Of a DNA stretch of 17,144 nt, positions 1 to 5,645 are shown piece by piece; position 1 is the first letter of the stretch; the number at the start of each line of letters is the position of its first letter. The translations under genes and the position numbers were made by a program. The notes beneath the pieces were generated by a model. The model was not told the origin of the DNA, did not search any database, and worked only from the letters and a program-made list of their open reading frames with translations. This DNA is from JBGSKV01 sp041740975 (lineage in GTDB: Bacteria; Bdellovibrionota_B; Oligoflexia; Oligoflexales; JALZUQ01), in NCBI GenBank assembly GCA_041740975.1, contig JBGSKV010000106.1:1-17144 (forward strand). Reading direction: 5' to 3'.

Positions 1-35
1 TGACCTTGCTACAATTTCATGGACAACAAGTTAAG
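1..35. repeat. IS left terminal inverted repeat
   Basis: This is the orfB-side end of the IS3-type element. It matches the reverse complement of 1216-1249 with several mismatches and one gap. It contains the stop codon of orfB (31-33), so the coding frame ends inside the repeat. The window begins exactly here. Confidence 0.75.
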
Positions 36-894
36 CAACTTTCGTCAAACGCTCATACTCTTCCGGGCTGCAATTTCCAAGCGTAGAATGCAGTCGCTCT
101 CGATTATAAAAACATTCGATCCATTCGAACACGCTTCTTCGCGCCTCTTCACGAGTCATAAAGTCACAGAAAAACACGTGTTCTTGCTTTAATGTTCCAA
201 AAAAACTTTCTACGACACTGTTGTCCCAGCAATTCCCTTTGCGACTCATGCTACAAGTCATGCCGTAAAGATTCAAAAGACTCTGGTAATCATCGCTTGC
301 ATACTGACAGCCGCGATCTGAGTGCGCTAGCAATCCAGCACCGGGTTGCCGCGCATTTATAGCCATTTTGAGGGCCTTCAAAACAATTTCTCGACCAAGA
401 GTTGGCTCCATTGCCCAACCGACTACTTTGCGCGAAAACAAATCGATTACGACGGCTAAGTAGAGCCAGCCCTCCTGAGTCCAAAGATAGGTGATATCTC
501 CGGCCCAAGACTGATTTGGACTTTTGGGGTCAAAGTCGCGGTTGAGAATGTTTTCGGCTACTGGCAATTTGTGTTTTGAATTAGTGGTCGCTTTAAATTT
601 CCGCTTAGTTTTGGCGCGAATCTCATGCTTACGCATCAACCGAGCCACTCGCGGTTTGCTGCATTCTTCGCCGAGGCCAGTAAGCACAGCGTGAACACGA
701 GGACTGCCGTAGGTGCCGCGGCTACCAGCGTGAATTTTTTCAATAGCGCTCACTAGTCTTGCCTCATCCCTACGGCGACCGCTCATCTCTCTCGTCCGCC
801 ACATATGATACCCACTCGGCGAAACACCGAATGCGCGGCACATCACATGCAGCATAAATTGCTCACGAAATTCGTCAATAACCGAGAATTTCAC
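31..894 (-). CDS. IS3-family transposase OrfB (DDE integrase domain)
   Basis: This is the catalytic half of an IS3 transposase, with an rve-type integrase core. An HTH_21-like N-terminal part (residues about 45-100, with RGTYGSPRVH) precedes the DDE domain. The acidic triad is visible: D133 in SWAGDITYL, D193 in AHSDRGCQYAS and E229 in DNSVVESFFG. There are 35 residues between the second Asp and the Glu, the usual D(35)E spacing. The C-terminus has the typical YNRERLHSTLGNCSPEEY motif. The nominal start is GTG at 894, overlapping the orfA stop as GTGA. The protein is more likely made as an OrfAB fusion by -1 frameshifting on the A8 run at 923-930, because the orfB frame stays open upstream to that point. 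The gene appears intact at 287 residues, ending in the terminal repeat. Confidence 0.93.
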   Translation of the reverse strand: MKFSVIDEFREQFMLHVMCRAFGVSPSGYHMWRTREMSGRRRDEARLVSAIEKIHAGSRGTYGSPRVHAVLTGLGEECSKPRVARLMRKHEIRAKTKRKFKATTNSKHKLPVAENILNRDFDPKSPNQSWAGDITYLWTQEGWLYLAVVIDLFSRKVVGWAMEPTLGREIVLKALKMAINARQPGAGLLAHSDRGCQYASDDYQSLLNLYGMTCSMSRKGNCWDNSVVESFFGTLKQEHVFFCDFMTREEARRSVFEWIECFYNRERLHSTLGNCSPEEYERLTKVA

Positions 895-1184
895 TTCTTT
901 AGACTTGCAAAGTAACTTGAAGTTTTTTTTAGAAATGAGTTTTCTTCTTCGAGCTCTCGGATTCGTTTTTGGGCCTTCCGGAGCTCCTCGTCTTCTGGTT
1001 TCAATTTTCCGTTGCCAGGGAACGCCACGGCTCCATCAGATTCGAGCGCACGAACCCATTTATGAATCACACCGTCGGTGATGCCCAACCGTCGCCCCAC
1101 TTCAGCTTTGCTCATTCCGCCGCGGACCATTTTCACCGCTTCTAGTTTGAATTCCTTGTCGAATTTCCTTCGAACTAACTCCAT
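891..1184 (-). CDS. IS3-family transposase OrfA (HTH protein)
   Basis: This is the DNA-binding half of the IS3 transposase, which recognises the terminal repeats and, fused to OrfB, forms the transposase. Residues about 4-50 make a helix-turn-helix (RRKFDKEFKLEAV, then SKAEVGRRLGITDGVIHKW). A leucine-zipper-like helix near 70-90 (RIRELEEENSFLKK) is typical for multimerisation. I chose ATG at 1184 because GGAGG lies 5 nt upstream. A TTG at 1196 would place the start before that ribosome-binding site. Near its 3' end the gene contains CTA AAA AAA ACT, a slippery run for -1 frameshifting into orfB. Confidence 0.9.
   Translation of the reverse strand: MELVRRKFDKEFKLEAVKMVRGGMSKAEVGRRLGITDGVIHKWVRALESDGAVAFPGNGKLKPEDEELRKAQKRIRELEEENSFLKKTSSYFASLKK
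923..930 (-). promoter_or_regulatory. Putative -1 programmed frameshift site (A8)
   Basis: On the minus strand, eight adenines sit near the end of orfA, read as CTA AAA AAA ACT in the orfA frame. Slipping back one base gives AAA AAA AAC TTC, and that frame runs without a stop into orfB. The A AAA AAA heptamer is the known type of slippery signal for IS3-family OrfAB fusion. I did not identify a stimulatory stem-loop with confidence. Confidence 0.7.
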
Positions 1185-1215
1185 CTGAACCTCCAAGAAA
1201 CATCGTTATACCACG

Positions 1216-1249
1216 CTTAACTTGGAGTCCAAGAAATTGATGAAGGTTA
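1216..1249. repeat. IS right terminal inverted repeat
   Basis: This is the orfA-side end of the element, about 30 bp upstream of the orfA start. It ends at the TTA at 1247-1249, where similarity to the left end stops. The reading frame of the interrupted NHL gene begins just beyond it. Confidence 0.75.
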
Positions 1250-2128
1250 CCCGTTCATTTTGCTGGTAAAAATTTCGCCTATTCGGAAGGCTGGAATGAA
1301 TTAGAAGGTCACAGATTAGATGTAAACATATTTCGGCCAAATGCTATGGCCTTCCATAAAAACGGCACTCTTTTCATCGCAGATATGCAACGTATTCGGA
1401 AGATTGAGGGTGATGTTGTAACCACAGTTGCGGGAAACCCCGTGCTTGACGATTTGTACGGATGGTACGGTGAGTTTTTAGATCATTCGGATCCAAAGCG
1501 CATGAAAATGGACGGTCCGCATGGACTTTCGATTGGGTCCGACGATTCGCTTTATATTGCCGACACTGGGAATGGAAAAATTAGAAAAATTTCTAATCTT
1601 GAAGGCGGTATCTATAAAAAGGCCGAAATCATCGCGGGAGGGACACAGATTACTGAAATTCCCGTTGGGACATCCGTTCCTGCGAAAGATTTTAGATTGA
1701 AGTGTCCGACGGATATCTCGATGACAGGAGACGGCGTGCTCTACTTTGTTGACAACGAACCTTACTGCGCACAAAGCCTTTCTCAGGTTGGTTACGGTGG
1801 TCTTGCATCTATCGTCAAAGGTACACAAGTTAGAAAAATTGAGTGGGTAGATATTAATGGTGTCTCAACTCCAATGGTAAGCAATTTTTTTGGCGGCACT
1901 CAGAATGTAGAGTGCGGATCGGGCAAAGCCAATGGTAAAGCGAGCGAAGTTAATTTTGAGTCAGCCTTTAACACAAGTTTAAGCGTGATTTGCCAGGGCG
2001 GGATCACCAGTTTGAAAACTCGCGATAACTGCCATGAAGAAAACGGATCTGTTGAAATTCTAATCGGACAGAATTTTTCAGGCAACTATGGCAACGTCGT
2101 GCATATCCGCCGACCTTGTAAAAAATAA
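1250..2128 (+). CDS. NHL-repeat protein, 5' end removed by IS insertion
   Basis: This is a fragment of a beta-propeller protein. Three NHL-like blades are visible. One reads FRPNAMAFHKNGTLFIAD followed by IRKIEGDVVTTVAG. The second has GPHGLSIGSDDSLYIAD followed by GKIRKI. The third has CPTDISMTGDGVLYFVD followed by VRKIEW. The first ATG in frame is at 1346, but the frame is open from 1244 and residues encoded before 1346 already look like NHL sequence. The true N-terminus, probably with a signal peptide, therefore lies on the other side of the IS. NHL propellers usually serve as extracytoplasmic binding or interaction modules; the target here is unknown. It is probably a pseudogene now, although a short product from ATG 1346 is possible. 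The stop lies 12 bp from the convergent hydrolase gene. Confidence 0.8.
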   Translation, partial: PVHFAGKNFAYSEGWNELEGHRLDVNIFRPNAMAFHKNGTLFIADMQRIRKIEGDVVTTVAGNPVLDDLYGWYGEFLDHSDPKRMKMDGPHGLSIGSDDSLYIADTGNGKIRKISNLEGGIYKKAEIIAGGTQITEIPVGTSVPAKDFRLKCPTDISMTGDGVLYFVDNEPYCAQSLSQVGYGGLASIVKGTQVRKIEWVDINGVSTPMVSNFFGGTQNVECGSGKANGKASEVNFESAFNTSLSVICQGGITSLKTRDNCHEENGSVEILIGQNFSGNYGNVVHIRRPCKK

Positions 2129-2140
2129 ACCTCTACCCAA

Positions 2141-2686
2141 TTAGCCAAGAAATTCCGCCAACAATATTAGCCCTTCTTTCCAATCTCCTAGGTTTGCAGA
2201 ATCCCCTAGGTGATGACGGTCGCCCACATTCATAAACTGACCTCCCCAGGACTTTGCCATCCTTTGAGCGCGTCGAACCGCGCAGTAGGGATCGTTCTGG
2301 CTTGCGATGACGATGGATGGAAAGGAAAACTGAACTTCGGGAACCGGTGAAAAATTTTTAATATCTTGAGGAGTGTCTGGTTGTTCGAGATCGGGTGGTG
2401 CAATAATGAAGGCTGCACGTATCGGCAGGGTCTGGTCCATAGCCCAGGCATGCGCCAAAGTCGAACACCCTAAGCTATGCGTGACCAACACCACAGGACC
2501 AGACTGTGCCTTGATAGTAGTAACGAATCGATCGACCCAATCTGTACATCGTGGTTTAAGCCAGTCATCTTGAACAACACGACCCCAGTTAAACTCTTTC
2601 TGCCACAAAGTCTGCCAATGATCTTTGCCCGAATCCTGCCAACCGGGAACCATCAGCACAGGTAGTTTTTCAAACATAGGGTTCAC
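2141..2686 (-). CDS. RBBP9/YdeN-family alpha/beta serine hydrolase
   Basis: This is a small (181-residue) cytoplasmic alpha/beta hydrolase of the RBBP9/YdeN type, a family of serine hydrolases with poorly known natural substrates. The start of the fold shows as VLMVPGWQDSGKDHWQ (10-25). The nucleophile elbow is VTHSLGCS with Ser71. The acid is probably Asp132 in SQNDPYC. The base is His159, because the stretch to W169 aligns with the family's H-x4-S-x-x-G-x-W ending. The GTG start at 2686 has GAGG about 10 nt upstream (GAGGTG, then 8 nt). The ATG at 2677 is an alternative without a clear ribosome-binding site. A 10-bp tandem repeat lies in its promoter region. Confidence 0.85.
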   Translation of the reverse strand: MNPMFEKLPVLMVPGWQDSGKDHWQTLWQKEFNWGRVVQDDWLKPRCTDWVDRFVTTIKAQSGPVVLVTHSLGCSTLAHAWAMDQTLPIRAAFIIAPPDLEQPDTPQDIKNFSPVPEVQFSFPSIVIASQNDPYCAVRRAQRMAKSWGGQFMNVGDRHHLGDSANLGDWKEGLILLAEFLG

Positions 2687-2728
2687 GAGATGGGCACCTC
2701 GAAGGAGAGATTACGGTTCGAATTCTAC

Positions 2729-2763
2729 TTAACTTTAATTAACTTTACTTAACTTTTACTTAA
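2729..2763. repeat. Short tandem repeat with 10-bp period
   Basis: TTAACTTTA occurs at 2729-2737 and 2739-2747, and TTAACTTTT at 2749-2757. A fourth partial TTAA follows at 2760-2763. The copies are spaced one helical turn apart, just upstream of the hydrolase gene and between it and the fis terminator. They could be an operator array or AT-rich promoter DNA; the function is not shown. Confidence 0.6.
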
Positions 2764-2791
2764 AAAAAAGCCCCGCTTATGCGGGGCTTTT
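2762..2791 (-). terminator. Intrinsic terminator downstream of fis-type gene
   Basis: The stem AAGCCCCGC / GCGGGGCTT encloses a TTAT loop. Read on the minus strand it is followed by a run of eight T (the A run at 2762-2769), directly after the stop of the Fis-type gene. The plus strand has a shorter T run, so it could work both ways. Confidence 0.9.
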
Positions 2792-2817
2792 CAATCTGTA
2801 GATCGATCAATAACTGA

Positions 2818-3156
2818 TTATAGACCGTACATTTTCATTTTTTTACGAAGAGTGTTTCTGTTGATACCCAAGATACGCGCAGCGTGAACTTGGTTACTAC
2901 CAGTTCTGCGTAAGATTTGAGCTAACAACGGCTTCTCAACTTTTTTGATAATCAATTGGTGAAGATTTTCCGGATAGAACGTACCAATTTGATCTAAGAA
3001 TCTTGATAGCTTTGAGTCTACGACGGCTTCAAGCGAGTAAGCGTCAAGCTTTGCAGCAAGCTCTTGATCTTCGATCTTGTCTGAGCCTTTGATCGACTCT
3101 GGTAATTCTACGTTTGCTTGACTAGTTGTGTTTGTTTTAGAAGAAATCGTTTCCAC
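2818..3156 (-). CDS. Fis-family DNA-binding regulator
   Basis: This 112-residue protein has a C-terminal Fis-type helix-turn-helix. Residues 74-112 hold EKPLLAQILRRTGSNQVHAARILGINRNTLRKKM, with GSNQVHAARILGINRNTLRKK as the DNA-contact unit. This is the same HTH found in Fis and at the C-terminus of NtrC-type activators. The N-terminal 55 residues are polar and low in conservation. There is no AAA+ domain, so it is a stand-alone Fis-like nucleoid or regulatory protein. The start is GTG at 3156, with GGAG about 10 nt upstream. It is divergent from grpE over a 368-bp region and is followed by a strong terminator, so it is probably monocistronic. Its regulon cannot be inferred here. Confidence 0.85.
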   Translation of the reverse strand: METISSKTNTTSQANVELPESIKGSDKIEDQELAAKLDAYSLEAVVDSKLSRFLDQIGTFYPENLHQLIIKKVEKPLLAQILRRTGSNQVHAARILGINRNTLRKKMKMYGL

Positions 3157-3325
3157 AGAGCCCCCACTCCAAAATAATTAATACCGACTTAAACCCACTC
3201 AGACCCATTGTGGAATCTGCTTATTTGTATCCCAATCGGCCGAGGCTCTTTACTAACAAGGCTATATCGGGGTGTCAACATTTCACTCAGCTTCCGTGAA
3301 AATATTTGTAACATCTTAAAATAAC

Positions 3326-3341
3326 AGCTGATTTGTCAGCT
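3326..3341. promoter_or_regulatory. 16-bp inverted repeat, possible operator
   Basis: AGCTGA and TCAGCT form a perfect 6-bp dyad with a 4-bp centre, near the middle of the fis/grpE divergent region. No long T run follows, so an operator is likelier than a terminator. The regulator is unknown. Confidence 0.35.
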
Positions 3342-3359
3342 AGAGCTAAGACCGATAGC

Positions 3360-3464
3360 AGTGTCAAAACGGCAAGTTTCGATCGCGTTCCCGCACTATC
3401 GATAGACACTTTTTGAAATTTTTCGGCAGAAAACACTGGTAGGAAGTAATAGATGGTAGTGTTT
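3360..3464. promoter_or_regulatory. Cluster of AGTGT/ACACT half-sites upstream of grpE
   Basis: AGTGTC (3360-3365) is mirrored by GACACT (3405-3410), and AAACACT (3431-3437) is mirrored by AGTGTTT (3458-3464). The four half-sites within 105 bp end about 60 bp before grpE. This suggests a regulator-binding region, but the evidence is pattern only. Confidence 0.35.
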
Positions 3465-3524
3465 AGCTCTTAACAAATACTGCAAAATGGGCGAAATATG
3501 CAGTACGGAGGATGATTCAAACCA

Positions 3525-4091
3525 ATGATCAATCATACAGACGACGAAAATATCGACGAAAGAGAATCTGATACGGTCGATGACGACAAAGTCATCGAGA
3601 TGAAACAACCGAATTCAGAAGCAGAAGAAAAAATCGCGCAGCTTGAAGACTCGGTGAAAGAACTAAACAATAAGTACCTTAGAGCTGTGGCGGATGCTGA
3701 CAATTTGCGTCGTCGCCTCGAAAAAGAAAAAATGGATTTACTTCGTTACGGTAACGAAAAAATACTGCAGGATCTCCTTCCTGTTCTCGATAGCTTTGAA
3801 AAAGCCTTAGCGCCTCAGGAAGAAGCAAACGACACCACGAAATCTTTACAAGAAGGCATGCGACTTGTTTTCGATCAGCTAAAATCTGCACTCGAAAGAC
3901 ATGGGCTTGTGCGTATTTCCGCAAAAGGCCAACCGTTTGATCCCAATGTTCATCAGGCTATCCATAAGATTGACGACGATGAAGCAGAGACTGAGACAGT
4001 CTCTGATGAGTTTGCAGCTGGATATACTTTAAATGGCCGTTTGGTACGCCCTGCGATGGTTAGCGTTAAAACGCCGACAGATAAAAATTAG
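3525..4091 (+). CDS. grpE: Nucleotide exchange factor GrpE
   Basis: GrpE is the nucleotide exchange factor of the DnaK (Hsp70) chaperone. It releases ADP so that DnaK can cycle. The 188-residue length is normal. An acidic disordered N-terminus (1-30) is followed by the long dimerising helix (about 32-75, with YLRAVADADNLRRRLEKEK). The four-helix region comes next (LLPVLDSFEKAL). The beta-wing at about 126-182 has HGLVRISAKGQPFDPNVHQAI and GYTLNGRLVRPAMVSV, the GrpE signature. The start is ATG 3525. GGAGG lies 13 nt upstream, a long spacing, but an in-frame stop just upstream (3513-3515) excludes an earlier start. No hrcA, dnaK or dnaJ lies nearby, which is less common for this gene. Confidence 0.95.
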   Translation: MINHTDDENIDERESDTVDDDKVIEMKQPNSEAEEKIAQLEDSVKELNNKYLRAVADADNLRRRLEKEKMDLLRYGNEKILQDLLPVLDSFEKALAPQEEANDTTKSLQEGMRLVFDQLKSALERHGLVRISAKGQPFDPNVHQAIHKIDDDEAETETVSDEFAAGYTLNGRLVRPAMVSVKTPTDKN

Positions 4092-4269
4092 ACATTAGAC
4101 TTCCCGCTCGGATGACTGACTTGGTTAAGTTAACAGCACCAACAAGCCTTCGTATTTCGTTTTGCAAAATTATTTCTGCAAGAAGATGAAATCGGCGTGC
4201 AATCCCAATCAAAAAACTATACGAGAACGGTATCTTAATTAAAAAATTGGTGCCGCGCTTGGAGTTATT

Positions 4270-5505
4270 TTGAAGCAGTCATTTTGGTTGGTGTTTTTAT
4301 TCTCAAGTGTGTACCTGACTATTTCTCCGAACGCCTTCGCCAATTACAAAGCGGAACTTAGTCCGGATGAGTGTCAGTTCATTAGAGACGCCATTCAAAA
4401 TGGTGAGACGGATATTCGAATCTCAGAGGAACCGACTGACGGGGTGTATGAATGCTCCTCTCCAATAGTCATAGATCGTAGTGACACATCGCTCATTGGT
4501 GAAGGGCCGAGCAGAATTAAGATTCGATTGGCCGCCACCAGTCTTTCACCCCTGCTGATCGTTGGTTCCGCCAAACCCGGCCGACACATTGGCGAGGTAA
4601 GCCACCGAGTTAGAAATATCACCGTCGCGAATCTCGAACTCGATGGCAATCGCATGGAGCAAATCGAGAAGAGTTCGCAAGATTTTTACCAAGAGTCCAA
4701 TGGCCTCACCTATGAAACCGCTTCTTTCCTTTCACGCCAAAGACAAGCCGAGTGCTGGGGCGGTAAAGGATGTGATCTTGCCCACGAACCTCGATCGGTG
4801 ATCCGCAACAATGGAATCACGATTCGGGGCGCCGAAAATATCTTACTGCAAAATATCGTGTCCAAAAACAACCTTTCCGGAGGACTTGTCACCGAAAAAC
4901 ACTGCGAGAACCTAAAGGTGGTGGGATTTGAATCCTTTAACAATTTATTTGATGGTTTTGCCGGATATGAAACGAAATTAAGTCACTTTATAGGGCTTTA
5001 CCTTCACCATAACTTTGCATCCGGAGTGTCTATTGATCTAGATTTTAGTTTTAATCAATTCACCAACAGCGATTTTTCTCATAACAGAGATAACGGAGTT
5101 TTCGCGCGTGAATCGACGCAGAATCATTTTGAAAATATCAAAATCCATGACGTTTGTAATAATGGCGTATTTCTAGCCGATAGTGCGCAGGGCAGACAAA
5201 GCGCTGCAACGAATTATACTTTTTTGAACCTAGACGTGCGAGCGATGCAAAAAGCCTTTCGCATCAATGATGCTACGTGTGTAGATACAAAAATTGAATC
5301 GGACGAACCATCACGTTTGATCGGCCTACACGGTGACCTTTCTCTTGCAGAGGGCGCGGCGATTACTTTTGAGAACAGGACTCATGGTTTTCAAAGCCCT
5401 TCGAATAACCACATTTCTGAAAACTACACACACGATGAACGGCACTTGCATTCGCTAGACTGCCAGTCGAGAAGCCAGATTCCAGTATTCCAGCCGATTT
5501 TCTAA
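4270..5505 (+). CDS. Secreted right-handed beta-helix protein
   Basis: This is an exported protein of 411 residues. Residues 1-24 form a signal peptide (basic K2, hydrophobic core WLVFLFSSVYLTI, cleavage probably after NAFA). From about residue 60 to 330 the sequence shows parallel beta-helix rungs: repeated short strands with Asn-rich turns, such as NGITIRGAENILLQNIV, SGGLVTEKHCENLKVVGF, NLFDGFAGYETKLSHFIGL and NGVFARESTQNHFENI. These are typical PbH1 repeats of the pectin-lyase-like fold. Such proteins are often polysaccharide lyases or epimerases, or surface structural proteins. I see no specific catalytic signature, so the substrate is unknown. The TTG start at 4270 is supported by GGAG at 4261-4264 with 5-nt spacing and by the signal peptide. 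No terminator was seen on either side. Confidence 0.75.
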   Translation: MKQSFWLVFLFSSVYLTISPNAFANYKAELSPDECQFIRDAIQNGETDIRISEEPTDGVYECSSPIVIDRSDTSLIGEGPSRIKIRLAATSLSPLLIVGSAKPGRHIGEVSHRVRNITVANLELDGNRMEQIEKSSQDFYQESNGLTYETASFLSRQRQAECWGGKGCDLAHEPRSVIRNNGITIRGAENILLQNIVSKNNLSGGLVTEKHCENLKVVGFESFNNLFDGFAGYETKLSHFIGLYLHHNFASGVSIDLDFSFNQFTNSDFSHNRDNGVFARESTQNHFENIKIHDVCNNGVFLADSAQGRQSAATNYTFLNLDVRAMQKAFRINDATCVDTKIESDEPSRLIGLHGDLSLAEGAAITFENRTHGFQSPSNNHISENYTHDERHLHSLDCQSRSQIPVFQPIF

Positions 5506-5645
5506 GGTTTCAAAGGATGCCAAACTACCTGATGACGGCCCTAAGTCTCAATGATTTCAGAAGCTTAGATATTTGAATCAGTAATTAGCTCAAATTTACC
5601 GATAATTTGACTAACCATTCACTCGAAAAAGTGACTCGAAACCAC

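Larger units (their letters stand above)
1..1249 (-). mobile_element. IS3-family insertion sequence
   Basis: The element carries orfA and orfB on the minus strand in the standard IS3 layout. Its ends are imperfect inverted repeats. The left end (1-35) begins TGACCTTG and runs to CAAGTTAAG. Read inward from the right end (1249 back to 1216), the sequence begins TAACCTTC and also ends CAAGTTAAG, sharing the blocks CAATTTC, TGGAC and CAAGTTAAG with one gap. The roughly 1.25-kb length fits IS3 itself. The true left tip may lie a few bases before base 1, so the target duplication cannot be checked. Insertion disrupted the NHL-repeat gene to its right. Confidence 0.9.
3157..3524. promoter_or_regulatory. 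Divergent fis/grpE intergenic region
   Basis: This 368-bp stretch has no gene. It must carry the promoters of both the Fis-type gene and grpE. Visible structure comprises the dyad AGCTGA-TTTG-TCAGCT at 3326-3341, the palindrome CTATCGATAG at 3396-3405, and four ACACT/AGTGT half-sites between 3360 and 3464. No convincing CIRCE operator and no clear sigma-32 promoter were found by eye. Confidence 0.5.

Noticed and set aside
3455..3480. CIRCE (HrcA) operator before grpE
   Set aside because: Only a loose resemblance to the left half; no right half-site was found.
5573..5606. Promoter TTGAAT / GATAAT before the lipoprotein gene
   Set aside because: The spacing is 22 bp, too long for a standard promoter.
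5607..5645. TTG start of the lipoprotein gene
   Set aside because: It has no ribosome-binding site and adds a polar N-terminus ahead of a good lipoprotein signal.
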